Assembly: GCF_000024185.1 (NCBI RefSeq)
Contig: NC_013790.1
Location: forward strand, 1,883,501-1,947,500
Reading direction: 5' to 3'
DNA: 64,000 nt
Source: Methanobrevibacter ruminantium M1
GTDB taxonomy: Archaea > Methanobacteriota > Methanobacteria > Methanobacteriales > Methanobacteriaceae
Numbering within the stretch: position 1 is the first letter of the stretch; each line of letters starts with the position of its first letter. A model generated the notes under the pieces. That model saw only the letters and a program-made list of their open reading frames with translations. It did not search any database and had not been told where the DNA came from. Shown here piece by piece: positions 8,784 through 17,801 of the stretch. The position numbers were made by a program, and so were the translations under genes.

Positions 8784-9065
8784 TAGTTTATATTTATATT
8801 TTTTATTTATAATATAGTTTATGCAGATATGTTCGCAATATATTAAATAAGTTTAATTAAGAGTCTATTTAATTCAAAAAATAGCACATTAATTCATAAA
8901 TAGCAGATTTATTCAGAAAAATAGCACATTAATTCAAAAAATGCACATAATTCATAAAATGCAGATTTATTCAGAAAAATAGCAGATTTATTCAAAAAAG
9001 AGACAGGATAATTAAAAATAGAATAAAAAATAAAAAAAGAAAAATAAATTAAAAAAAAGTTTAGC
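8784..9065. repeat. imperfect tandem repeats before the PH-domain gene
   Basis: From about 8871 to 9000 the sequence repeats blocks of AAATAGCA(C/G)ATTNATTCA with small variations (period roughly 20-35 bp). Positions 8784-8870 are the presumed AT-rich promoter region of the PH-domain gene; no clear Shine-Dalgarno precedes its ATG. Confidence 0.55.
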
Positions 9066-9362
9066 TTAAAGATCAGTTGCTTCCGCTTCGTAAACAGCAA
9101 TGTCAAGTTCAGCTGCAACTAAATCTGCTATATTTTTTCCAAAGGTGAGGAAATGTTCAGTTTGTAAATGAGCTCCTAATATTTCTTTGGATTCCCATTG
9201 TTCAACAAACAACAAGGTTCCATCACAAGTGTTGGAATATAAGTTATAGTCGATGTTTCCATCTTCTTTTCTTGAATTTTCAATCAAGTCTTGTGCAAAT
9301 TCTACAATTTTTTCACAAGCTTCTTCATCTTTAGGTATTGCTTTTGCTAAAACAAATATCAT
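9066..9362 (-). CDS. antibiotic biosynthesis monooxygenase (ABM) domain protein
   Basis: This is a single small dimeric ferredoxin-like-fold domain of 98 residues. The segments NSRKEDGNIDYNLY, LFVEQWESKEILGAHLQTEHF and the terminal strand are characteristic of the YgiN/ABM family. These proteins oxidise quinol-like compounds or act in redox protection without a bound cofactor. The start follows GGTGAT, the ideal archaeal Shine-Dalgarno sequence. No operon partner is visible and the substrate is unknown. Confidence 0.82.
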   Translation of the reverse strand: MIFVLAKAIPKDEEACEKIVEFAQDLIENSRKEDGNIDYNLYSNTCDGTLLFVEQWESKEILGAHLQTEHFLTFGKNIADLVAAELDIAVYEAEATDL

Positions 9363-9492
9363 AAAATCACCGCTTAATTTAGTTAAGAGACTATCCGTAG
9401 CATTGGATAAATAGATATTTATTTTTTTATAGATAAATAAATATCGGAATAAAGGAGAAAATAAAAGAGGATATACTAGAGAATATCCTATT

Positions 9493-9554
9493 TAAGTTAA
9501 ATATTAGAAAATTATAAATAAGAGGTGAAAATAATTTTCTAAATATTTAACTTA
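9493..9554. other. long inverted repeat (23-bp stem)
   Basis: Arms at 9493-9515 and 9531-9554 are complementary along 23 bases with one extra A, around a 15-base spacer. The hairpin lies in the 296-base gap 9363-9658, upstream of the ABM gene and about 105 bases beyond the F420-NADP reductase stop. A direct repeat (AATATCTAATCTTT at about 9568 and 9610) is also present. Confidence 0.55.
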
Positions 9555-9658
9555 GGTCGAGAACAAAATATCTAATCTTTAAAAAATCTCATTAAATTTT
9601 AAAAGAAAAAATATCTAATCTTTCAAAAAACTTTAGATGAACAGACAGCAAATACTGT

Positions 9659-10342
9659 TTAATCTTCAAATTGAGGAATTCCAGTAATTCTGAGACCACC
9701 ATAATGGGATCTATACTTAATGTTTAATCCGATTAATAATGGAGTGATCTTTTCAATAATTCTTGATTTTTCTAAAATTCCAGTGTCGATTGCTTTAACT
9801 CCAGGAAGTTTATTAATAAGTTCGGTAGCGATTTCTTTTGCTTCTTTATCATCTCCTGCAATTAAACAGTCACAATCGATTTCATTTGGAATATTGGATA
9901 AATGAGAATTACTAATGTTACAGAATGCACAGATTACCTTTGCACCTGTTCCATCCAATATTTTTGCAGTTCTTTCTGCTGCTGAACCTTCCATTAAGTC
10001 AATGAAACGGAATGGTTTGCCACCAATAGCTGTTTCAAGAGGGACGGTTGCATCCAATACAATTTTATCAGTACAAAATTCCTTAATTCCTTCAAGAGTA
10101 GGTTTTTGTGCTGCTAATGGTACAGTTAAAATTAAAATATCTCCTTCTTTTGCTGCATCTTCATTAGCCATACCTACAATATTTAAATCATAATCTTTAA
10201 GTTCTTCAATTGTTTCTTCCACTATTGTTAAAGCTTTTTCTTCCTTACGAGAGCCTACAATAACTTCAACACCTTCAATAGCGAATCTTTTTGCAATTCC
10301 TAAACCTTGTGGACCAGTTCCACCAATAACCGCTACTTTCAT
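9659..10342 (-). CDS. npdG: F420-dependent NADP reductase
   Basis: This cytosolic enzyme transfers hydride between coenzyme F420 and NADP, linking F420H2 from methanogenesis to biosynthetic NADPH. The N-terminal Rossmann motif VIGGTGPQGLGIAKRFA (residues ~5-21), followed by VGSRKEEKA, which fits the NADP 2'-phosphate, is typical of NpdG/Fno. The length of 227 residues is normal. The start is supported by AGGTGG. A secondary-alcohol dehydrogenase gene lies 182 bases upstream on the same strand with its own terminator, suggesting functional linkage rather than one transcript. Confidence 0.93.
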   Translation of the reverse strand: MKVAVIGGTGPQGLGIAKRFAIEGVEVIVGSRKEEKALTIVEETIEELKDYDLNIVGMANEDAAKEGDILILTVPLAAQKPTLEGIKEFCTDKIVLDATVPLETAIGGKPFRFIDLMEGSAAERTAKILDGTGAKVICAFCNISNSHLSNIPNEIDCDCLIAGDDKEAKEIATELINKLPGVKAIDTGILEKSRIIEKITPLLIGLNIKYRSHYGGLRITGIPQFED

Positions 10343-10461
10343 TTTTTTCCACCTGAAAATTTAATTTCATTTTTATAAACACATATGCAAAAACTTTGCT
10401 AAATTACAAACATGCTAAAAATCTAAAACTTAGCAATTAATATTATAAACATCTGAAAAGT

Positions 10462-10497
10462 TTTAAAAAAAAAGTAATGGATAGAATCCATTACTTT
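10462..10497 (-). terminator. terminator of the alcohol dehydrogenase gene
   Basis: Perfect 12-bp arms AAAGTAATGGAT and ATCCATTACTTT with a 3-base loop lie 28 bases beyond the dehydrogenase stop. On the minus strand they are followed by a run of about nine T. Confidence 0.8.
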
Positions 10498-10524
10498 AAT
10501 TAAAGTTCAACTTAATCAACAGAC

Positions 10525-11601
10525 TTAGTCGATGTCTAACATTACAACAGGTTTAATTAAGTCTTTAGGTTTGTCTTTCATCAAGAGCAATGCATCTTCG
10601 ATTTTTTCAAGACCTTTGAATTTGTGGGTAACTAATAATTCAGGGTCTTGTCTGCCGCATAATGCAAGATCAGCAAGTCTTTCCATTCTTACTGCTCCAC
10701 CAGGACATAATCCGTTTGTAATGTTGATGTTTGACATACCGCAACCCCATTCTACACGTGGGATTAATACATTGTCAGCACCACTTAAGTAGTTTACATT
10801 GGATACAGTTCCTCCTGCTTTTGCAGATTTAATTGCTTCAGCCCATGTGTTTTCTAAGTTACCACCTGCAATAACTACAGAGTCTACACCTGCACCATCG
10901 GTAAGTTCTCTTACTTGTTCATCGATAGGTCCGTTTTTGTAGTTGATTATGTCGGTTGCACCGTATTTTTTAGCAACTTCGACAGAAATAGGACGGGTAC
11001 CTGCAGCGAATAATCTACCTGCACCTAAACATTTAGCACCAGCAATAGCAGAAAGACCTACTGCACCAATACCAATAACAAGTACAGTTCCACCTAATGG
11101 AATGTTAGCGTTTTCGGATCCCATCATACCAGTGGACCACATGTCGGTTAACATACATGCACCTTCGTCGGATAATCCGTCAGGGATGAAGGTTAAGTTT
11201 GCGTCAGCCATGTTTACGTGGAATCTTTCACCGAATACCCCGTCTTTGAAGTTGGAGAACTTCCAACCACCGAGAGGTTCGGTTGTTTGTGAAGGGAATC
11301 CTCTTTGAGCTGCTTCATCGTCCCAGTCAGGGGTGATAGCTGGAACAATTACACGGTCGCCAGGTTTGAATTTTTTGACCATGCTACCTACTTCAACTAC
11401 TTCACCAACAGCTTCGTGACCTAAGATCATGTCTCTTCTGTCACCGATTGCACCTTCCCATACTGTGTGAATATCGGAAGTACATGGAGATACACAAGTT
11501 GGTTTAATAATAGCGTCCATAGGTCCACATTCAGGTACTTCTTTTTCTACCCAACCGATTTCATTGAGTCTTTTCATTGCAAATCCTTTAAAAGTTGCCA
11601 T
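10525..11601 (-). CDS. adh: NADP-dependent secondary-alcohol dehydrogenase (zinc type)
   Basis: This medium-chain dehydrogenase oxidises secondary alcohols or ethanol to ketone or aldehyde with NADP. The catalytic zinc ligands C40, H62 and E63 (LGHEAVGE) are present, and the structural-zinc loop of classical ADHs is absent, as in the Thermoanaerobacter brockii/Clostridium beijerinckii type. The motif GIGAVGL and the following GTRP/KYGATDIINY match the NADP-binding signature of that type (GSRP...Y). The F420-NADP reductase next door would pass the electrons to F420. Codon choice is strongly biased, as in highly expressed genes. The start follows GAGGTG. A hairpin terminator follows. Confidence 0.9.
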   Translation of the reverse strand: MATFKGFAMKRLNEIGWVEKEVPECGPMDAIIKPTCVSPCTSDIHTVWEGAIGDRRDMILGHEAVGEVVEVGSMVKKFKPGDRVIVPAITPDWDDEAAQRGFPSQTTEPLGGWKFSNFKDGVFGERFHVNMADANLTFIPDGLSDEGACMLTDMWSTGMMGSENANIPLGGTVLVIGIGAVGLSAIAGAKCLGAGRLFAAGTRPISVEVAKKYGATDIINYKNGPIDEQVRELTDGAGVDSVVIAGGNLENTWAEAIKSAKAGGTVSNVNYLSGADNVLIPRVEWGCGMSNINITNGLCPGGAVRMERLADLALCGRQDPELLVTHKFKGLEKIEDALLLMKDKPKDLIKPVVMLDID

Positions 11602-12534
11602 TTTAACACCTCAAAAATATAAAAATATTTAAAAAAAATCTATTCATTGTTTTCTAAAAACAAGAAAATAAAGATGTTTTAAATTATAAAAAACAGTGAA
11701 ATCTTTAAAAAATAAAGATTTAAAACCTATTTAAAACAGTGATTTCCTAAAAATACAATATTAAATTGATTTATTTTAGAAAAAAATAGATTTTATATAA
11801 ATACTTTCTAAATAAAGATTTAGAATAAACTATATATAAAATTTACTATTTATTTGTAGATTAAATTCAAATTAATGCTAAAATAGTGACTTATTAAGAA
11901 AAATAAGAGTTTATGATAATTTTTGATTTTCATGATGTCAATTTCAATCCAATCCGAAAAAACAATATTTAATTAAAAAAATTTAATAAAACAAAAAAAT
12001 TCAAAACCAAAAATAAAAATCAAAACTTAACCCAAAAAAATAAAAAAGATACAAAAAAATCAAACAAAACAAAAAAATTCAAAACCAAAAATAAAAATCA
12101 AAACTTAACCCAAAAAAATGAAAATGATAGGGAAAAATTATACTAAACAAGAAAAATAATGAAAATGAAAATCAAAAACAAAGTCTTGATAAAAAAACAA
12201 GTTAGTGATAAAAATTCAAGTTGGTGATAAAATTATTTAAAAATTGAGGATTGAAAATTATTAAAATTGTTTAAAAAATAAAAATAAAGATATATATTTA
12301 AATAAATAAAAAATAAAGAACTAAATGATAAAAATGAGAAAAAATAAGATAGTAAACTAAAAAACAAAAAGTTCGAAAATAAAAAAAAGAAAAAATAACT
12401 GAGAAATAAAAAATTTAGATAAATAGATAAAAAAATAAAAAAGTGAATGAAATAAAAAAAAATTAAGATAAAAAAATAGCTAAAAAAAAGTGAATGAAAT
12501 AAAAAAATTAAGATAAAAAAGTGAATGAAAAAAA
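11602..12534. other. 933-base AT-rich intergenic region with a direct repeat
   Basis: No gene is seen. The TATA-like ACTATATATAAA near 11829 and TTTATATAAA near 11793 are candidate promoter elements of the alcohol dehydrogenase, which would give a leader of about 200 bases. A 54-base sequence at 11988-12041 is repeated at 12066-12119. The rest is purine-rich AT sequence. Confidence 0.5.
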
Positions 12535-13371
12535 TTATTTTAAAATTTCATTCTTAAAGAACCTATAGAATCTATAGGCATCATTTAAATTTAAATCGTC
12601 TTCCAATAAAAGCATTTCAGAATTGTCAAATACAACATCATCAAAGAAAAGGTATAATGAAGCAAACTGATCTGAAACTGTAAAGAAGATATTTGGAAGG
12701 TCATCCACAATATAAAACTTGATCTTCTTATCTCTCACCAAGGACTTAATCTTATTGTCAGAGTCTGATTTAATTGACAAATCATAAATGTTCTTTGTAG
12801 TCACCAAATCCAAATAGCCATCATGTTCGATTATAGCGTCATTAACGGCATCATTGAAGATTTTAGAAAATACAGGCAATATCATGCAGATATATGTAGA
12901 CTTTTTAATGTTTTCCAAGTATAGATTAATAGGCTTGGCAAAATCTGTAATGGTTGATTTAACTAATGTAGAGTTATTAAAGATGGATAATTCCTTTAGA
13001 AATTTGTTAGGAATTGATTTGATGGAATGATTTTCCCAAAATTCTCCATTAGACTCAATAGATCCCATATTATCCATTAGATTTTCCAGATTCTTTGCAA
13101 CCAAAAATCCAGTAGATGATATGGCAAACAATTTATTTGGAAGCTTTGTAATTAATTTACAGGATTTTAATTCATTTAAACCTCTGGAAATATTGCCGGA
13201 TTTTCTATTAATCTCAGACTCCAGCTCCTTAATTGATTTGCTGGATTCATATAGGCTAAACAATATTTTCAATCGTAGCTCAGAGCTGATAACAAATTTC
13301 AATAGGTTAAAATCGTCCAAATCGCAAATTCCTTCAAAAAGTTCTTCACTAATAATCATCCTCCCTTCCAT
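12535..13371 (-). CDS. winged-helix regulator, FilR1-like (second of a tandem pair)
   Basis: The N-terminal ~75 residues form a winged helix (LRLKILFSLYESSKSIKEL, then a recognition-helix region with SGNISRGLNEL). The C-terminal ~150 residues match the middle domain of methanogen FilR1-type regulators (COG4742): ITDFAKPINLYLENI and IFFTVSDQFASLYLFFDD. It presumably represses or activates in response to a small ligand bound by the C-terminal domain. The gene overlaps the preceding paralog by 23 bases, so the two are co-transcribed. The ATG at 13371 is used; an alternative ATG at 13359 sits too close to GGGAGG. Confidence 0.82.
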   Translation of the reverse strand: MEGRMIISEELFEGICDLDDFNLLKFVISSELRLKILFSLYESSKSIKELESEINRKSGNISRGLNELKSCKLITKLPNKLFAISSTGFLVAKNLENLMDNMGSIESNGEFWENHSIKSIPNKFLKELSIFNNSTLVKSTITDFAKPINLYLENIKKSTYICMILPVFSKIFNDAVNDAIIEHDGYLDLVTTKNIYDLSIKSDSDNKIKSLVRDKKIKFYIVDDLPNIFFTVSDQFASLYLFFDDVVFDNSEMLLLEDDLNLNDAYRFYRFFKNEILK

Positions 13372-14209
13372 TAGGATAAATAAGATTCTCTAGTGAAACA
13401 TAATCTCCGCATAATTCTTCATATTCCTCAAAAAGCTTTAATCCAAAGGTGATAGCTTCAGGATTAGTTGAAACCAGCACTGCATTTTGATTAAACTGGC
13501 CAGATTTAGTATATAAAGCCAAAACAAAACACTTATCAGACACTGTAAAAGCCAATTGAATGTTATGGTCGTTAGGTTTTAATTTGACAAATCTATTCTT
13601 AATTCCAGGGCTTTTTGGAACATAATCAATAATGAAATTCTTTACAGCCTCTGAAACCTCATCAGGAAGTATTAATTCAACAGTGCAATCATTGTCTATC
13701 CAATAGCTAATAATATCATCATGTCGTGGATGGAAATAAGGGAAGATACCTTTTAAAAATTTAAATCCCATTAAAGAACGTTGAAAGATTTCAGTAGATT
13801 TAAATAAATCAATATTATTAGATTCAATTAGTCTAGAGCCTTCAAGAGCAGATAAATCCTTTATAGCTTCAGAGTTAATATCTATAAGAGACTGATTTAA
13901 GAAATCAGAATTCTCTCTTAAAAATGTGGCTGATTTGTTAAAATAGAGAATGCTGTTTAATTTCAGCCTTGTTTTATTATATAAATAAAATTTATCCTCT
14001 ATGCTATAAATAAACTTTTTTTGCTCCAGCTTATTGATATTGTCAAGAATTGAACTGTAACTATAATTTGTAATTGCTTCTATCTGTTTTATTGAAGCAG
14101 AGGAATTATACAAGCAGCCTAAAATTTTTAAACGAATTTCAGAGTTAATAAGAAACTTTATATCCTCTTGAAGTTCAAGAAAATTTTCTTCTTCAAATCG
14201 ATTTGTCAA
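13349..14209 (-). CDS. winged-helix regulator, FilR1-like (first of a tandem pair)
   Basis: This protein has the same architecture as its downstream neighbour: a winged helix at residues ~10-80 (IRLKILGCLYNSSASIKQIE) and a FilR1-type sensor domain (STEIFQRSLMGFKFLKGIFP, then FTVSDKCFVLALYTKSG and FGLKLFEEYEEL). It starts with TTG, decided by GAGGAGG eight bases upstream. The two paralogs have diverged strongly, so they may form heterodimers or respond to different ligands. No target gene is identifiable; the pair stands between alcohol dehydrogenase and PAN. Confidence 0.82.
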   Translation of the reverse strand: MTNRFEEENFLELQEDIKFLINSEIRLKILGCLYNSSASIKQIEAITNYSYSSILDNINKLEQKKFIYSIEDKFYLYNKTRLKLNSILYFNKSATFLRENSDFLNQSLIDINSEAIKDLSALEGSRLIESNNIDLFKSTEIFQRSLMGFKFLKGIFPYFHPRHDDIISYWIDNDCTVELILPDEVSEAVKNFIIDYVPKSPGIKNRFVKLKPNDHNIQLAFTVSDKCFVLALYTKSGQFNQNAVLVSTNPEAITFGLKLFEEYEELCGDYVSLENLIYPNGREDDY

Positions 14210-14517
14210 AATATAACCTCCTCAAACTATACTTATATTTATATAATAAAAAATATTTAAACTTTATAATTGTTTAATAAATTAAGAATAAAATGAATAA
14301 ATCTATAAAACTTAACTGAATTAATATATAAAATATAACGAAACTAAAAATTAGAGAAATATTTAATATTAAAAAAGAATATCTAAAAGCTAAAAAGAAT
14401 TAGAGAAATATATAATATTAAAAAAGAATATCTAAAAGCTAAAAATTCTATAAAATTAAAATCAAGCAAAACAAAAAAATAATATAATTCTTAGACAAAA
14501 ATAGTAAAATAAGAATA

Positions 14518-14583
14518 AAATGGCCTCAGATCGCCCATCATTCATCACATATCAGAGCTCATAGGGTTCATCACAGGCCATTT
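14518..14583 (-). ncRNA. C/D box guide sRNA (2'-O-methylation guide)
   Basis: On the minus strand the order is box C GTGATGA (14568-14574), 12-nt guide (14556-14567), D' CTGA (14552-14555), 3-nt spacer, C' GTGATGA (14542-14548), 12-nt guide (14530-14541), D CTGA (14526-14529). The ends pair as AAATGGCC with GGCCATTT. Spacing of 12/3/12 is the canonical archaeal layout for L7Ae/Nop5/fibrillarin assembly. By the D+5 rule the guides predict 2'-O-methyl C in AGCUCAUAGGGU and in AUCGCCCAUCAU, methylating the fifth base of each. I could not identify the targets from memory. It is the only GC-richer island in a 573-base AT gap (14210-14782); no other feature is seen there. Confidence 0.93.
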
Positions 14584-14782
14584 AATGAATTAAAGATAGT
14601 GAATCTAAAAGTTAAAATTAAATAAAAAAAAAATAAAAATTTAAAAAGTTAAAATATAAGAAGTTAAAAAGTTTAAACTTTAAGTTAAGAAATTAAGAAC
14701 TAAAAAAATTTAAAAGAAGGTAAAAATAATCTTTTTTTAAAAAAAAAATAAAGAAAATGAAATTTTAGAGCAAGTTGGAGAA

Positions 14783-16057
14783 CTATCCAAACATTACTCC
14801 GCCATTATCATCTAAGGTACCTGTCTTGTTTTTACCCATAATCTTATTGATAGCATCCTCAAAGTCTGCCTTAATGATATGGTCTCTTTCCTCACGGATA
14901 GCAAACATACCTGCCTCTGTACAGATAGCCTTTAAATCTGCACCAGATAATCCTTCGGTAAGCTCAACCAACTCACTCATTCTAACTTCAGGATCTATAT
15001 TCATCTTTTTAGTATGGATCTTAAGGATTTCACGTCTTCCATCTTCATTTGGAGCTGGAACTTCAATGAATCTGTCAAATCTTCCAGGTCTAAGCAAAGC
15101 AGGGTCTAAGATATCCGGCCTGTTGGTTGCACCAATGATTCCAATATCTCCACGTGATTCAAAACCGTCCAATTCAGCCAAAAGCTGCATAAGAGTTCTT
15201 TGAACTTCCCTATCACCACTTGTGGAACTTTTAAGCCTTTGTGCTGCAACTGCATCAAGCTCGTCAATGAAGATGATACTTGGAGCCTTTTCCTTTGCAA
15301 GCTCAAACACTTCCCTAACCATTCTTGCCCCTTCACCAATGTACTTCTTAACGAATTCAGAAGCGACAACCTTAATGAAAGTTGCGTTTGTCTCATTAGC
15401 TACTGCCTTAGCAAGCAAGGTCTTACCGGTTCCAGGTGGTCCGTATAATAAGATACCTTTCGGTGGGTCGATACCAACCTTTTCGAATAATTCTGGATGT
15501 TTTAAAGGTAATTCAACAGTTTCCTTAACTTCTATAATCTGTTCATCCAAACCACCGATCATATCATAGGTAACATCAGGTTTGGCTTCAATTTCCATAC
15601 CAGATACATTTGCATCCTTTTCGGAAGGCAAAACTTCCACAACGCCAAAGGTCTGTTGATTAAGTGCAACCCTTGAACCTGGCTTCAATAGGTCTTCATC
15701 AAGGAATTTAGAATAATTGATTAGGAAACTAGGTCCGGTACTGCTTTTTACAGTCATTCTGGAATCGTCAATGATTTCAGTGATAGTTGCGATAACAAGA
15801 GGCGGTGATCTGAATCTTTCAACTTCACCTCTTAATGATTTTAACTCTCTTTCCAAACGTATTTTTTCATTTTCAGTTAGAATCTTGTCTTTTTCAAGTT
15901 TCCTAACCTTCCACATAAGATTGCGTTTGGTTTTTTGGTTTTCAGCTTTAAGTAAATCAAGTTCCTTTTGAAGCTCGTCAACTGTTTTAGGCTCTTCTAT
16001 ATTATCTATTTTAGTTGGGCGATTTAATTCAGGAACTTCATTTGGAGAATCATCCAT
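14783..16057 (-). CDS. psmR: proteasome-activating nucleotidase PAN
   Basis: This is the hexameric AAA ATPase that unfolds proteins and feeds them to the archaeal 20S proteasome. An N-terminal coiled coil (residues ~25-82) is followed by an OB domain (~88-150) and the AAA module with Walker A GPPGTGKT (206-213), Walker B IIFIDEL (261-267) and arginine fingers in LRPGRFDR. The C terminus is GGVMFG, so the docking motif HbYX (hydrophobic-Tyr-any) is replaced by Met-Phe-Gly. The length of 424 residues is normal. The start follows AGGAGGAG. It stands alone. Confidence 0.95.
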   Translation of the reverse strand: MDDSPNEVPELNRPTKIDNIEEPKTVDELQKELDLLKAENQKTKRNLMWKVRKLEKDKILTENEKIRLERELKSLRGEVERFRSPPLVIATITEIIDDSRMTVKSSTGPSFLINYSKFLDEDLLKPGSRVALNQQTFGVVEVLPSEKDANVSGMEIEAKPDVTYDMIGGLDEQIIEVKETVELPLKHPELFEKVGIDPPKGILLYGPPGTGKTLLAKAVANETNATFIKVVASEFVKKYIGEGARMVREVFELAKEKAPSIIFIDELDAVAAQRLKSSTSGDREVQRTLMQLLAELDGFESRGDIGIIGATNRPDILDPALLRPGRFDRFIEVPAPNEDGRREILKIHTKKMNIDPEVRMSELVELTEGLSGADLKAICTEAGMFAIREERDHIIKADFEDAINKIMGKNKTGTLDDNGGVMFG

Positions 16058-16611
16058 ATAACTCCTCCTTTTAATTAATTACATTATAAATTTGATTGTT
16101 AAGATTTTATCTTTTATATTTTACAACTAAATGAATAATTCATAAGAATTATTTATTTTTTATTTTACAACTTTAAAAAGAAATAGAAATTCTATTTCTT
16201 TATTTTGCAACTTTAAAAAGAAATAAGCTATTAAAAACTAATATTTCTTTATTTTACATATTTTAGAAAAAATTCTATAAATACATACTACAATTTAATT
16301 AAACTTTGTCTTTTAAATAGTTTACTAAATTTTAGTCCAAAATTAAAATTTAAATTAGACAATTTATTAAATAACACAGTTAATTAAAAATTTATAAAAT
16401 TTTTAAAATAAATTCGTAGACAATAGAATAATTTATCAATTGTTATATATATAATTTTCTTAATTTTTGTAAGAAAAATAAATTAATTCTAATTTTTATC
16501 TAAATTAGTTTTAAAATTCTTTAAAAAAATAAATAAAAAATACAAACAATTATTTTATGCTTATATTATGAAAAAATTAAAGAAATTAAAAAATAAGAAT
16601 AATAAAAGGAT
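16058..16611. other. 554-base AT-rich gap with a palindrome upstream of PAN
   Basis: No gene is seen. Positions 16177-16201 form a palindrome with 12-bp arms AAAGAAATAGAA and TTCTATTTCTTT around one base, 120-144 bases before the PAN start. It is embedded in direct repeats of TTTTNCAACTTTAAAAAGAAAT (about 16163 and 16203). It could be an operator or part of the leader. Confidence 0.45.
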
Positions 16612-17115
16612 TTATTTCCTTTTAATTTTAACAATACTTCCTAAAGTATTAGGACCAGCAGAAGAACTCTTATAGGCTTCTAAATCCATATCATCATATT
16701 TTTCAATTAGCTTAATGTTTAAGGTCTTTTCAAGTTTACGTGCCAATTTTAAATCAGGTAAAATCTTCCCTGATTCGATTCTGTTGATTACAGAAGCCTT
16801 TTCATAGATTTTGGCAGCTAACTCTTCTCTTTTCCAACCTTTAGCTTCACGAGCTTGCCTAACAACAAGGTTAAAATCCTCTACAAGCTCATCCATAGGT
16901 TCTTCATTCCTAGTATAAGTCTTTTTAGGCCTAGTTTTAGCATTTGCTTCTTTTCTACCTTTCTTATCACGAGTTACAAATTTTCTCTCAAGGGGAGTGT
17001 CCCTTTGGACCCTACCGAATTTTGCACAATCGTTACAAACTAATAAAACTGAACCATCAATTTTAGTTCTTAAAGGTTTTCCTTCGATTTCTTTACCACA
17101 AATTTCACAGTTCAT
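16612..17115 (-). CDS. mbf1: multiprotein bridging factor 1 homolog (zinc ribbon + HTH)
   Basis: Archaeal MBF1 is a ribosome- and transcription-associated helix-turn-helix protein. The N terminus has a zinc ribbon with C3-x2-C6 and C27-x2-C30. A basic linker (GRKEANAKTRPKKTY) leads to a Cro/C1-type HTH at about 76-137 (LVVRQAREAKGWKREELA, then NRIESGKILPDLKLARKLE). The length of 167 residues is typical. No Shine-Dalgarno is visible; TATA-like sequence lies almost at the start, so the mRNA may be leaderless. Confidence 0.93.
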   Translation of the reverse strand: MNCEICGKEIEGKPLRTKIDGSVLLVCNDCAKFGRVQRDTPLERKFVTRDKKGRKEANAKTRPKKTYTRNEEPMDELVEDFNLVVRQAREAKGWKREELAAKIYEKASVINRIESGKILPDLKLARKLEKTLNIKLIEKYDDMDLEAYKSSSAGPNTLGSIVKIKRK

Positions 17116-17378
17116 ATATAAATATATTGCATTTGAATTATATATACTTTTTAATCAATATTGAATTTTTAATTTAAATCATAATTTTATATAATCCATT
17201 AATAAGTTAAATAGAGAAATATAATCAGAAAAAAGTTTTATTCTAAAAGCTGTGAATACACCTAAAATAAGTTAAAAAAAAGAAAAGAATGATAAAATAG
17301 TTAAAATAAGTAAAAAAAGAATTAAAGATTAATAAAAAAGAATTTAATCAAGTAAAAAAAGAAAATTAATGAAAGAAA

Positions 17379-17801
17379 TTACATATAAATATTTAAACCC
17401 TCATTAGTCGAGGTCTTAGTTAATTTATAATCTTTCATTCGGGTTCCAGAACTTGATTTATTGGAATAATATCCTTTAAAGACCTTGCCTTCATTTATGA
17501 TTTTGCTTAATTCCCTATAGCCATCATAGGTATTGCTTACCACAACAATATGTGCAGGTGGATGTATCTTTTTAACTTGAAGAATAGCTATAGTAGTGTC
17601 TTCCTTTACACGAAAAGCGGTTGCAACCTTAGATTTAGTTCTTAAAGGTGATTTTAAAACATTTTCAACTAGTTTGTCTGCAAATTTAGGATCCACTTTT
17701 TTCGGTTTTGTTTCTAAAGTCAGATTTGCATGCCTTTCTACATCGGCAATTGCATTTAATATCTTTGCGTTGTTTTCTCCTCTAATTAATATCAAAGCCA
17801 T
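17379..17801 (-). CDS. DUF356 family protein (methanogen-conserved)
   Basis: The N terminus MALILIRGENNAKILNAIA and the following ADVERHANL match the DUF356 family found in methanogens, function unknown. An upstream in-frame start would add 22 residues (to 17867), but GTGAT three bases before the ATG at 17801 and the family N terminus argue for 140 residues. The protein is small and soluble, with a basic C-terminal half (KGYYSNKSSSGTRMKDYK). No operon partner is adjacent. Confidence 0.78.
   Translation of the reverse strand: MALILIRGENNAKILNAIADVERHANLTLETKPKKVDPKFADKLVENVLKSPLRTKSKVATAFRVKEDTTIAILQVKKIHPPAHIVVVSNTYDGYRELSKIINEGKVFKGYYSNKSSSGTRMKDYKLTKTSTNEGLNIYM

Noticed and set aside
8909-9118. 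69-residue minus-strand open frame
   Set aside because: It overlaps the ABM gene out of frame and the repeat region; no ribosome binding site.
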